Shown here: piece by piece, positions 30,950 to 39,175 of the stretch
Position numbering within the stretch: the first letter of the stretch is position 1
How the letters are laid out: the number at the start of each line of letters is the position of its first letter
Assembly (NCBI RefSeq): GCF_019704135.1
Contig: NZ_AP024355.1
Location: 3,280,001 to 3,344,000 of the forward strand
Direction: 5' to 3'
Origin: Desulfuromonas versatilis
Lineage (GTDB): Bacteria; Desulfobacterota; Desulfuromonadia; Desulfuromonadales; NIT-T3
Length of the DNA stretch: 64,000 nt
Made by a program: the position numbers and the translations under genes
Notes under the pieces: model-generated
What the model saw: only the letters and a program-made list of their open reading frames with translations
Told to the model about the DNA's origin: nothing
Databases searched by the model: none

Positions 30950-33445
30950 TCACCCCCGCCGCTTGGCAAACCGGGTCGGTTCGGCGTTCCAGGGGTCATC
31001 GGGCCAGGGATGTTTGGGGTAGCGCCCCTTGAGCTCTTTTTTGACCTCCGGGTAGACATTCTCCCAGAAATTGCGCAGATCCTGGGTCACCTGGATGGGC
31101 CGGCGGGCCGGCGAAAGCAGGTGCAGCAGCACCGCCACCCGCCCCTCGGCCAGCCGCGGGGTGTCGGCCAGGCCGAACATCTCCTGCAGCTTTACCGCCA
31201 GCACCGGGTGGCCCTCAGCGGGGTAGTCGAGGGGCACGCGGGAGCCGCTGGGGACCTCCAGGTGGCTTGGCGCCAGCTGGTCGAGCCGGCGCTGGCGGGC
31301 CCAGTCGAGCAGCGCTCTGAGCGGCTCGACCAGGTCGAGACGGGCCAGTTCGCCCAGGGACTTCACCCCGCCCAGGAAGGGGCCGAGCCATTCCTCGAGG
31401 CTGGCGGCCAGCCGCTCCGGCGAAAGGTCGGGCCAGCCGTCGTCCGGGAAGACCCGGGCCACGAAGCGTACCCGAGCCGCCAGCCGACGGGCCTCGCCGC
31501 TCCAGTTCAGAGCCTCGAGGCCGCGGCTGCGAATCCCCTCGAGCAGCGCCGGCAGCGTCTCCTCGGGCCGGGCCCCCACCTGGCGGCTGGCCAGCACCAG
31601 CGCGCCCAGCCGCCGCTCCTCGCGGGCCGCCACCCGCCCCTCCCGCTCGTCCCAGCTCACCGCCCGGGTCCAGCCGCGGACCTCGGGAAAAAGCTCTTCG
31701 ATACTTCCCAAAGAAAGGGCGCTGGCCTGCTCGATCTCCCCCTCGCCCTTGCCGCCGCGCACCTCCACCGCCACGATGAACGGCTGGGCGTGGACATTGG
31801 AGCGGGGCGAGAGCCGGGCCCCCTGTCCCCCCGAGAGCAGGTAGCGACCGGACCCCGGCTGACGCTCCCGCCCGATGCGCTCGGGGAAAGCCACCGCCAA
31901 AAGCCGCCCGACCCGCTCCGCGTCGGCCGCCGGCGCGCCGGGGCCGCAGCCGGTCACCTGCCGCCAGTAGCGGACGGCCCGCTCCACGGCGGCCGCCCCG
32001 CCGCGCCCGCCCTGGCGGCGCCCCGCGGCCAGCGCCTCGAGGCGATCAAGCAGGTCGCTGTCGCTCTTGCGCGAGGGCCCCTCGCCGCGGCGGAACAGGT
32101 CGCGCTCGCCGAGCAGGGCCGCCAGTTCGCAGCCCAGCGGCAGGTCGTCCCACTCGCGGGCCGCCGCCAGCAGTCGGGCGATGCGCGGGTGGGCGGGCAG
32201 AGCCCCCATCGCTTCGCCGCGCGGGGTGATCCGCCCTATCGGGTCCAGGGCGCCGAGGGTCTCCAGCAGCTGCCGGGCGCCGGCCAGCGCTCCGGCAGGC
32301 GGCGGGTCGAGCCAGGCCAGGCTCATGGGATCGGCCACCCCCCAGCGGGCCAGGTCGAGGGCCAGCGGGGCGAGGTCGGCGCTGCGGATCTCCGGCGGGG
32401 TGAAGGGGAGCAGGCTGCCGTGGGTCCCCTCGCTCCACAGCCGGTAGCAGACCCCGGGCGCCAGCCGCCCGGCCCGGCCGGCGCGCTGCTCGGCGCTGGC
32501 CCGGGAGATGCGCAGCGTCTCCAGGCGCGAGAGCCCGGCGGCCGGGTCGAAGCGGGGCTGGCGGGCCAGGCCGCTGTCGACCACCACACATACCCCCTCG
32601 ATGGTCAGGCTGGTTTCGGCGATATTGGTGGCGAGCACCACCTTGCGCCGTCCGGCAGGCAGAATCGCCCGCTCCTGCTCGGCGAAGGGGAGCTCGGCGT
32701 ATAGGGGGCAGATCAGCGGCCCCTCCGCCGCCGGCGGGTCGGCGAGCAGCTCGGCGCAGCGGCGGATCTCGCCGGCGCCGGGCAGAAACGCCAGCAGGTC
32801 CCCCTCTGCTTCGCGCAGGGCGCGCCTGATCGCCGCGGCCGTATATTCCGCGGGTTTTCCAACGGGGTCCTGCTCCAGGTAGCGGACCTGCACCGGGAAG
32901 CTGCGCCCCTGGCTGGTCAGCAGCGGCGCCCCGCCCAGCAGGTGCGCCACCGGCTCCGCGTCGAGGGTCGCGGACATCACCAGGATCTTGAGATCCTCGC
33001 GCAGGCCGAGCTGGGCATCGCGGCACAGGGCCAGGGCCAGGTCCGAGTTGAGGTTGCGCTCGTGGAACTCGTCGAAGATCACCAGCCCCACTCCCTCGAG
33101 GGTCGGGTCGGTCTGCAGGCGGCGGGTCAGGATCCCCTCGGTGACCACCTCGATGCGGGTGACCCGCGACACCCGCCGCTCGTAGCGGATGGCGTAGCCC
33201 ACGGTGCGCCCGGCCTCCTCGCCAAGCAGCGAGGCCATGAAGCGCGCCGCGTTGGTCGCCGCCAACCGCCGCGGCTCGAGCATCAGGATCGAGCGTCCGG
33301 CCAGCCAGGGCTCGTCGAGCAGCGCCAACGGCACCCGGGTGGTCTTGCCGGCGCCGGGCGGCGCCTGCAGCACCGCAGCGTCGCGGCCGGCGAGGGCTTG
33401 TTTCAACTCAGGGAGGATGGGATCGATGGGGAGATTCGAGGTCAT
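30950..33445 (-). CDS. hrpB: ATP-dependent helicase HrpB
   Basis: An 831-aa DExH-box (DEAH/RHA type) helicase. Motif I is APPGAGKTTRVP (about 30-41), motif II IFDEFHERNL, motif III MSATLD, and motif VI-type RISRASAEQRAGRAGRLAPG. The C-terminal HrpB region ends with PRLAEGRVAVLLHLLSPARRP-like segments conserved in the family. It is usually a stand-alone RNA-helicase-like gene of unclear function. It is monocistronic here, convergent with the M16C protease and separated from the upstream aminotransferase by a repeat-built terminator. Confidence 0.96.
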   Translation of the reverse strand: MTSNLPIDPILPELKQALAGRDAAVLQAPPGAGKTTRVPLALLDEPWLAGRSILMLEPRRLAATNAARFMASLLGEEAGRTVGYAIRYERRVSRVTRIEVVTEGILTRRLQTDPTLEGVGLVIFDEFHERNLNSDLALALCRDAQLGLREDLKILVMSATLDAEPVAHLLGGAPLLTSQGRSFPVQVRYLEQDPVGKPAEYTAAAIRRALREAEGDLLAFLPGAGEIRRCAELLADPPAAEGPLICPLYAELPFAEQERAILPAGRRKVVLATNIAETSLTIEGVCVVVDSGLARQPRFDPAAGLSRLETLRISRASAEQRAGRAGRLAPGVCYRLWSEGTHGSLLPFTPPEIRSADLAPLALDLARWGVADPMSLAWLDPPPAGALAGARQLLETLGALDPIGRITPRGEAMGALPAHPRIARLLAAAREWDDLPLGCELAALLGERDLFRRGEGPSRKSDSDLLDRLEALAAGRRQGGRGGAAAVERAVRYWRQVTGCGPGAPAADAERVGRLLAVAFPERIGRERQPGSGRYLLSGGQGARLSPRSNVHAQPFIVAVEVRGGKGEGEIEQASALSLGSIEELFPEVRGWTRAVSWDEREGRVAAREERRLGALVLASRQVGARPEETLPALLEGIRSRGLEALNWSGEARRLAARVRFVARVFPDDGWPDLSPERLAASLEEWLGPFLGGVKSLGELARLDLVEPLRALLDWARQRRLDQLAPSHLEVPSGSRVPLDYPAEGHPVLAVKLQEMFGLADTPRLAEGRVAVLLHLLSPARRPIQVTQDLRNFWENVYPEVKKELKGRYPKHPWPDDPWNAEPTRFAKRRG

Positions 33446-33451
33446 GGGTGC

Positions 33452-33519
33452 AAAAAAAGTCGCGGCCGCGACCGATCCGACGGATAGGTCCGATCAGTCT
33501 GATCCGACGCGGCCGCGAC
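33452..33519 (-). terminator. Terminator of the aminotransferase operon, built around a 9-nt repeat
   Basis: A 12-bp inverted repeat (GTCGCGGCCGCG 33459-33470, CGCGGCCGCGAC 33508-33519) encloses four 9-nt units starting at 33474 (GATCCGACG, GATAGGTCC, GATCAGTCT, GATCCGACG). On the minus strand the stem is followed by seven T residues (33452-33458), giving a large Rho-independent terminator. Confidence 0.8.
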
Positions 33520-33539
33520 GGCTGTTTTCCCTTCGGTTT

Positions 33540-34709
33540 TCAATAGGCAAATTCGCGAAACCTCGCCACCGCCTCGGGGATCTGCTCCTCGCGGATGTTG
33601 CCGAAGGCGAGCCGCAGGTAGTTCTCCAGCCCGGGGCCGAAGACCTCGCCGGGCAGGCAGATGAGGTTGGCCTGCTCGGCCAGGCGGCGGGCCACCTGCC
33701 TTCCGCTCTGTCCGTCGAAGGGGTGGCGCACCCAGGCGAAAAACCCGCCGCTGGCCGCCAGGCGAAAGGGGTTGCCCGGCACGTTGAACTCGGCGCGGAA
33801 GCGGTCATGGCGCCGCTGCATCATGGCGCGGTTGGCCGCGACCCAGCCGTCGAGGTGCTCGCAGCCGAAGCGCACGGCGTGCTGGGTGACCCGGGGCTGG
33901 CAGACGGCCATGGAGTCCTGGGCCTTGAGGGCGTGGTGGATGAACAGCTCGGAAGCGATCAGCGCCCCGGCCCGGTAGCCGGTCAGGGCGAAGGTCTTGC
34001 CGAAGGAGGCGAGCTGCACGAAATGCTCGTCCCAGTCCCGGTCGGCGAACAGCTCGTGGGGCGGGCCGTCGACAAAGGCGTTGTAGGTTTCGTCCAGCAC
34101 CAGGGCGAGGCCCCGACTCCGGGCCAGTTCGAACAGGGCCCGCACCGTCGCCGGGGGGATCACCGCCCCCGAGGGGTTGCTGGGCGTCACCAGCAAAATC
34201 GCCCGGGTCCGCTCGGATATCAGTCCGGCGAGCACCCCGGGATCGGGCAGCCCCCCGCGGGCCTCGTCGAATGGGGCGAACACCGGGCGGATGCCCAGGG
34301 TCTGCAGCCCCATGGCGTGGTCGAAATAGCAGGGGGCCTGCAGGATCACCTCGTCCCCCTGCCGGCAGAGCACCGCCATGGCCAGCCAGAAGGCCTGGCT
34401 GGCGCCGATGGTCAGGCAGAGCTGGCCGGGGCGGGGCGCGGCGCCGTAATGCCGGGCGTACCAGGCACAGACGGCCTCGCGCACCTCGGGCAGCCCCTCG
34501 TCTGGGCTGTACTTGGAAGTCGCGGGGTCGTCAAGCACTCCTTTGAGGTGCTCGACCAGTTCCGCCGCGGGGGGATAGTCGGGAATCGCCTGGCACAGAT
34601 CGACCAGCGGCCGCTGCGCCGGGAACGCCCGCCCGGCGACCCACCCCTTCACCTCGGAAATGGGTGGAAAATGCACCTTTTCGATATTGGAAGAAATCCC
34701 GAATTTCAT
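33540..34709 (-). CDS. PLP-dependent aminotransferase, class I/II
   Basis: A 389-aa fold-type I aminotransferase. It has YSPDEGLPEVREAVCAWYA near the N-terminus, LLVTPSNPSGAVI, LVLDETYNAF (Asp and Tyr contacting PLP) and QLASFGKTFALTGYRAGAL with the Schiff-base Lys, and a late Arg in LRLAFGN for the substrate carboxylate. ATG 34709 was chosen (MKFGISSNIEK). It is 49 bp after an M20 peptidase gene, so peptide cleavage and amino-acid transamination may be linked. The substrate is undetermined. Confidence 0.92.
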   Translation of the reverse strand: MKFGISSNIEKVHFPPISEVKGWVAGRAFPAQRPLVDLCQAIPDYPPAAELVEHLKGVLDDPATSKYSPDEGLPEVREAVCAWYARHYGAAPRPGQLCLTIGASQAFWLAMAVLCRQGDEVILQAPCYFDHAMGLQTLGIRPVFAPFDEARGGLPDPGVLAGLISERTRAILLVTPSNPSGAVIPPATVRALFELARSRGLALVLDETYNAFVDGPPHELFADRDWDEHFVQLASFGKTFALTGYRAGALIASELFIHHALKAQDSMAVCQPRVTQHAVRFGCEHLDGWVAANRAMMQRRHDRFRAEFNVPGNPFRLAASGGFFAWVRHPFDGQSGRQVARRLAEQANLICLPGEVFGPGLENYLRLAFGNIREEQIPEAVARFREFAY

Positions 34710-34758
34710 CGCCCCACCAAATACTGACCACGGTCCACTGGTCACCGTCAACGGCAGT

Positions 34759-35895
34759 TCAAGCCCGCCTTATCACCTCCACCAGCAGTTCGGCCACCCG
34801 CGCCATGTCGGCGACCTTGACGCATTCCTCCACCGAGTGGACGTTGGTCATGCCGGTGCCGAGGATGACGGTCTCGATGCCATGGCCGTTATAGATGTTG
34901 GCGTCCGAACCGCCCCCCGCCGAGCGAACCTCGATGGACCGCCCGAGGCTGGCGCCGGCCTCTTCGACCAGACGGATGATCCCGGCGTCCCGCGGCACCG
35001 CCATCAGCGGGTAGTCGGAAACCACCTCGCTTTTTACCTGGGCCTGCACCGTCCTCCCGTCGATCTCCACCGCCAGCTCGCGGGCGGCCTGTTCGAAACA
35101 GCTGAGCATGTGTTCGGTCTGCCGGGCCAGCTTGCCGGCGTCGTGGCTGCGCGCCTCGCCGACCAGGGCAACCCTTTTCGGGACGATATTGGATGCCAGC
35201 CCCCCCTCGATGGAGCCGATATTGGCGGTGGTTTCCTCGTCGATGCGCCCCAGCTGCATGCCGTCGATGGCCCGGGCCGCGACGCGGATCGCCGAGAGTC
35301 CCTTCTCCGGGCTGATCCCGGCGTGGGCTTCCCGGCCGGTGATTTCGAATTCGAGCTTGTTGGCGCAGGGCGCCCGGTGGATCACCAGGTCGACCCCCGA
35401 GGTGTCCAGGGCCAGACCGCGGCGGGCGCTCACCTTGCTCAAGTCGAGCAGCTTGGCACCGAGCAGGCCGACCTCTTCGCAGATGGTCACCACCACCTCG
35501 ATGGGGCCGTGGGGGATGTTCTGCTCGCGGACCACCTCCAGGGCCTCGATGATCTCGACGATGCCGGCCTTGTCGTCCGCCCCCAGCACCGTGTCGCCGG
35601 CGCTGGTGAACACGCCGTCCTTGAGCACGGGAGTCACCCCTTCCACAGGGCCGACCGTATCCATGTGCACCGAAAGCATGAGCGGTTCGCACGATTTTCC
35701 GTGGGCGGCAAAGCTGGCGATCAGGTTGCCGCTCTGGCTTCCGGCTCGGGGTCCTGCATCGTCCATGACCACGACGGCCCCCAGGGCCTCGAAGCGCTTC
35801 CGCAGGTATTCGGAAATCTCCCCTTCGCAAAACGAGGGGCTGGGTATCGCGGCCTGCCGGGCGAATTCGGCCGCCAGGCGTTCGTTATTTATCAT
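34759..35895 (-). CDS. M20-family metallopeptidase (peptidase T-like)
   Basis: A 378-aa di-zinc aminopeptidase or deacylase of the M20/PepT group. Metal-binding motifs are LSVHMDTVGP (His and adjacent Asp), SAGDTVLGADDKAG (bridging Asp) and VTICEEVGLLGA (catalytic Glu-Glu); a dimerisation lid (about 185-290) interrupts the catalytic domain as usual. GGSDANIYNGHGI near the C-terminus holds further ligands. There is no signal peptide. It is the first gene of a two-gene operon with an aminotransferase. Confidence 0.92.
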   Translation of the reverse strand: MINNERLAAEFARQAAIPSPSFCEGEISEYLRKRFEALGAVVVMDDAGPRAGSQSGNLIASFAAHGKSCEPLMLSVHMDTVGPVEGVTPVLKDGVFTSAGDTVLGADDKAGIVEIIEALEVVREQNIPHGPIEVVVTICEEVGLLGAKLLDLSKVSARRGLALDTSGVDLVIHRAPCANKLEFEITGREAHAGISPEKGLSAIRVAARAIDGMQLGRIDEETTANIGSIEGGLASNIVPKRVALVGEARSHDAGKLARQTEHMLSCFEQAARELAVEIDGRTVQAQVKSEVVSDYPLMAVPRDAGIIRLVEEAGASLGRSIEVRSAGGGSDANIYNGHGIETVILGTGMTNVHSVEECVKVADMARVAELLVEVIRRA

Positions 35896-36156
35896 GCTCG
35901 AAGGTCCTCGCTGTCAGTTGGTTGAGTTCCATTTCACCCCCAGGGGGAGGGGGCGCGCGCTGCCTGTTAAATGGCGCCCTCACCCCTTTGTGTAGCCCAT
36001 TTCCCCCCGGGTTTCAACATAATTGCTCCGGCGACCGGACCCGACCGGTGGGGCTGGACAAAAACCGGCCGATGCTGGTAACATGCCCCCTCTTGCATCG
36101 CTTGGGGTAACCCTGAGCCGGATTACATTGACGTACAGATAGGTCCGCAGAGGAAA
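35896..36156. other. Divergent intergenic region
   Basis: It separates the M20 peptidase (minus) from the M23 peptidase (plus). A C/G-rich hairpin-like stretch (CCCCCAGGGGGAGGGGG, about 35938-35954) resembles the C-rich hairpins elsewhere in the window. No clear promoter was identified. Confidence 0.35.
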
Positions 36157-37485
36157 ATGAACCTGAATCACGATTTTAATCCTCCCAGGAGGGGAAATCT
36201 GCACCCGCGCCGGAAGCATTGGCCGCTGGCCGTGTTGCTGCTGGCATCGATTGCCGCTCTGGTATTTTTTCTACTCCCCGGCCAGACCCCCGACCCGGAA
36301 AACGAAGCCCGGGCTCCGGAGCCTGCGGCCCTGCAATCCCCGCCTCCGGAACCGGAGCCGAAGCGGGAGGTCCTCGAGGGGAACATCAAGCCGGGCGACA
36401 CCATCACCTCGCTGCTGGGGGGGTATTTCAGCCCCCAGGAGATCCATGCCCTCAGCGGGCAGAGCCGCAAGGTCTTTCCCCTTTCCGGGATCTGCGCCGG
36501 CCAGCCTTTCAAGATCTGCACCGTCGACGGGACCTTCGACAGCTTTGAATACGACATCGACCGGGACCAGCAGCTGATCATCCGCAAGGCCGAAGAGGGT
36601 TACGACATCCAGAAGATCCCCATCGAGTACGCCGTCAAAACCGACCTGGTTCGCGGCACCATCACCTCGAGCCTGTTCGAGGCCGTTTCGCAGAGCGGGG
36701 AGAGCGCCGAACTGGCCATGGCCCTGGCCGACATTTTCGCCTGGGACGTCGATTTCATCCGCGACATCCGCCAGGGGGACAGCTTCCAGGCGCTGGTGGA
36801 AAAACGCTTCCGCGAAGGTGCGCCGGCCGGCTACGGCAAAATCCTCGCGGCGGAATTCACCAACCAGGGGTCGACCTTCCGGGCCTTTTTGTATAAAGAC
36901 GGGGACCGTTCGGCATCCTACTTCGACGCCGACGGCAACAACGTGCGCAAGGCCTTCCTCAAGGCGCCGCTCTCCTTCACCCGCATCTCCTCGGGCTTTA
37001 CCCAGAAACGCTTCCACCCCATCACCAAGACCTGGAAGGCCCATCCGGCCATCGACTACGCCGCGCCCACCGGAACCCCCATCAAATCCGTCGGCGACGG
37101 CACCATCATCAAGATCGGCTACACCAAGTACAACGGGAATTTCATCAAACTGCGCCACAACAGCTCCTACGAAACCCTGTACCTGCACATGAGCAAATTC
37201 GCCAAGGGGATGAAGCAGGGCAAAAGGATCGAGCAGGGGCAGGTGATCGGCTACGTCGGCAGCACCGGCCTGGCCACCGGCCCCCATCTGTGCTTCCGCA
37301 TGTACAAGAACGGCTCCCCCGTCAACCCCTACAAGGTCAAATCCCCGGCCTCGGCTCCGATCGCCCGCGAACGCCTGCCCCAGTACAAGGAGGCCATTGC
37401 GGCGCTGATCGACAAACTCGAGACCGGCCAACTGCAGCACGCCAAGGTGGCCGACAGCAGTGACGCATCCTCCCAAAGCAATTGA
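36157..37485 (+). CDS. M23 peptidoglycan endopeptidase, membrane-anchored, with a Cys at a metal-ligand position
   Basis: A 442-aa cell-wall hydrolase or amidase activator. It has an N-terminal membrane anchor (about 22-41), a Pro/Glu-rich linker, an OapA/LysM-like region (about 70-260) and a C-terminal LytM domain. Zinc motifs are HPAIDY (H296, D300), LYLHMS (H344) and TGPHLCFRM (H377, with Cys379 where the HxH motif usually has His). The Cys could still bind zinc; some M23 subfamilies vary here. AGAGGA lies close before ATG 36157. It likely cuts peptide crosslinks in the periplasm. Confidence 0.91.
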   Translation: MNLNHDFNPPRRGNLHPRRKHWPLAVLLLASIAALVFFLLPGQTPDPENEARAPEPAALQSPPPEPEPKREVLEGNIKPGDTITSLLGGYFSPQEIHALSGQSRKVFPLSGICAGQPFKICTVDGTFDSFEYDIDRDQQLIIRKAEEGYDIQKIPIEYAVKTDLVRGTITSSLFEAVSQSGESAELAMALADIFAWDVDFIRDIRQGDSFQALVEKRFREGAPAGYGKILAAEFTNQGSTFRAFLYKDGDRSASYFDADGNNVRKAFLKAPLSFTRISSGFTQKRFHPITKTWKAHPAIDYAAPTGTPIKSVGDGTIIKIGYTKYNGNFIKLRHNSSYETLYLHMSKFAKGMKQGKRIEQGQVIGYVGSTGLATGPHLCFRMYKNGSPVNPYKVKSPASAPIARERLPQYKEAIAALIDKLETGQLQHAKVADSSDASSQSN

Positions 37486-37487
37486 CC

Positions 37488-37514
37488 GGCGACGCCAGCC
37501 CGGCTGGCGTCGCC
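37488..37514 (+). terminator. Hairpin after the M23 peptidase gene
   Basis: A perfect 12-bp stem (GGCGACGCCAGC 37488-37499, GCTGGCGTCGCC 37503-37514) with a 3-nt loop directly follows the stop codon. There is no T-run, so termination is less certain than folding. Confidence 0.6.
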
Positions 37515-37558
37515 CCTCCCCTCTCCAGCCAGACCTGCCCCCGCTACCGGCACCATCC

Positions 37559-37587
37559 TTGCTTTCAACCTGGTTTAACTCTAAACT
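37559..37587 (+). promoter_or_regulatory. Promoter of the MshEN-domain gene
   Basis: -35 TTGCTT (37559-37564) and -10 TAAACT (37582-37587) are 17 bp apart, about 79 bp before the ATG. Confidence 0.45.
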
Positions 37588-37665
37588 GTGTAAGCATACT
37601 GGCCACTTGGGTCCAGCCCAGAGCCAAGTCCCGTTTCCGACTCACATTTTCGGCGGAGCGTCCCC

Positions 37666-38760
37666 ATGGCCCTGAAACTCGGTGAACTGCTGGTCAAGGA
37701 AAAACTCCTCAGCGCGACACAACTCGAGGACTCGCTCAGAAACCAGGTGATCTTCGGCGGCCGGCTGGGAACCAATCTGATCGAAATGGGCCTGCTTTCC
37801 GAAACCCAGCTGGCCCAACTTCTGAGCAAGAAACTCGGGGTCCCTTACGTCAACCCCGAGCATCTCATGACCATCCCCGAGCAGGTGATCAAGCTGATTC
37901 CGGCCGAAATCGCCGGTAAGTACCGGGTCATCCCCCTGCGCCGGGACAACCGACGGCTTTACGTCGCCACCGCCGACCCCACCGATTATAAGGCCATCGA
38001 GGAGATCGCCTTCCGCACCGGCTTCATCATCAAGCCGGTGGTCACCACCGAACTGCGCCTGATCCTGGCCCTGGAGAAATATTACCGGATCCCGCGGGAG
38101 AGGCGCTATGTCCCGACCAGCAGCGAACCGGGGACGGAACCCGAGATCGAGACACCCACTGCCCGGCCCTCCCCCGAGGCGGGCCACCCCAGCGGGATTC
38201 TGCTGAGTGAGCCGGCCGAGGCGGACTCGGCATGGTACATGGCCATCGAGGATCTGGCGGCCGAAGCGGCTGAAATGCCGGCGGAGAAGGTCTGGGAACT
38301 GCTGGCCCAGGCAAGAAACCGCGAGGATATCGCCGATACACTGACCAGCTACCTGGGCCGACAGTATTCGGGGGCCGCGCTGTTTCTGTTCCGCGATCAG
38401 GCGGCCTGCGGTTGGCGGGCCAAGCGCGAGGGGGAGACCCTGGACGATTTTTCTGCGCTGCAGATCCCGCTGGAGACCCCTTCGGTGTTGGCGACCATCC
38501 ACCAGGGGGCCAGCTATTTCCTGGGCCGGCTGCCCGAAACCGCGGCCAATGCCAGAATCAGCCGGGCGCTGGGGGCCCAGGCAGCGCCCCAGGCGCTGCT
38601 GGTGCCTCTTAAGCTGGCCAATCGGGTGGTGGGGGTCCTGTATGTCGACGACAGCCGCATTGCCCTGGGCGAGTCGCTTCTCGATTTGAAAAAACTCGCC
38701 GCCAAGGCAGCCATGGCTTTCGAAATCCTTATCCTCAGAAACAAAATCCTGATGACTTGA
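37666..38760 (+). CDS. Two-copy MshEN (GspE/PilB N-terminal type) protein, no ATPase, possible c-di-GMP sensor
   Basis: A 364-aa cytoplasmic protein. Two successive MshEN-like motifs appear: KLGELLVKEKLLSATQLEDS and RLGTNLIEMGLLSETQLAQL, then LGVPYVNPEHL, the layout that binds cyclic di-GMP in MshE. The domain (about 1-145) is followed by a Pro/Glu linker and a C-terminal GAF-like domain (about 200-364, ALFLFRDQ... VVGVLYVDDSR). No Walker A is present, so it is not a secretion ATPase. GGAG precedes ATG 37666. It may link c-di-GMP to a partner; downstream lipoprotein and TPR genes are candidates. Confidence 0.78.
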   Translation: MALKLGELLVKEKLLSATQLEDSLRNQVIFGGRLGTNLIEMGLLSETQLAQLLSKKLGVPYVNPEHLMTIPEQVIKLIPAEIAGKYRVIPLRRDNRRLYVATADPTDYKAIEEIAFRTGFIIKPVVTTELRLILALEKYYRIPRERRYVPTSSEPGTEPEIETPTARPSPEAGHPSGILLSEPAEADSAWYMAIEDLAAEAAEMPAEKVWELLAQARNREDIADTLTSYLGRQYSGAALFLFRDQAACGWRAKREGETLDDFSALQIPLETPSVLATIHQGASYFLGRLPETAANARISRALGAQAAPQALLVPLKLANRVVGVLYVDDSRIALGESLLDLKKLAAKAAMAFEILILRNKILMT

Positions 38761-38797
38761 GCCGGCCGGCCGCCGGTCCGAAAAAAAGGAGTAAAAA

Positions 38798-39127
38798 ATG
38801 AAAAAACTGGCACTCGGGTTGCTTATCGTAACGATGGTTGCCGGATGCCTCACCTCCGGCCATACCAATCAATCCGCTTCCGGCTCCACCCGGCCGGAAT
38901 CCCAGGAGATCATGGAGTTTGCCGGGACAGTCGTCTTTGTGCCGCTGGAGGGCGGTTTTTACGGAATCCTCGATGATTCCGGAAAACGCTTCGACCCGCA
39001 CAACCTGCCCGAACAGATGCGCCAGGATGGGCTTCGCGTGCAGGTCAAAGCGCGCCCGGTGACCGGCGCCGTGGGCTTCCACATGTGGGGAACCATCGTG
39101 GAAATCCTGGAAATCCACCCAAAATGA
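38798..39127 (+). CDS. Small putative lipoprotein
   Basis: A 109-aa protein with a lipoprotein signal (MKKLALGLLIVTMVAGC, lipobox VAG-C17). The mature part (EIMEFAGTVVFVPLEGGFYG...VEILEI) looks like one small beta-barrel, perhaps an OB-fold. AAAGGAG lies 6-7 nt before the ATG. It sits 37 bp after the MshEN gene and 48 bp before a TPR gene, so co-transcription is likely. Function unknown. Confidence 0.8.
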   Translation: MKKLALGLLIVTMVAGCLTSGHTNQSASGSTRPESQEIMEFAGTVVFVPLEGGFYGILDDSGKRFDPHNLPEQMRQDGLRVQVKARPVTGAVGFHMWGTIVEILEIHPK

Positions 39128-39175
39128 CTGGGTCCTGAGCAGCGATTCGGGAACCTGAAAGGCCTTAGAGACTAA

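Noticed and set aside
27808-31059. A minus-strand open frame of about 1080 codons opposite the M16C protease
   Set aside because: It is entirely antisense to a gene with intact zinc motifs, and its translation shows only low-complexity GC-driven composition.
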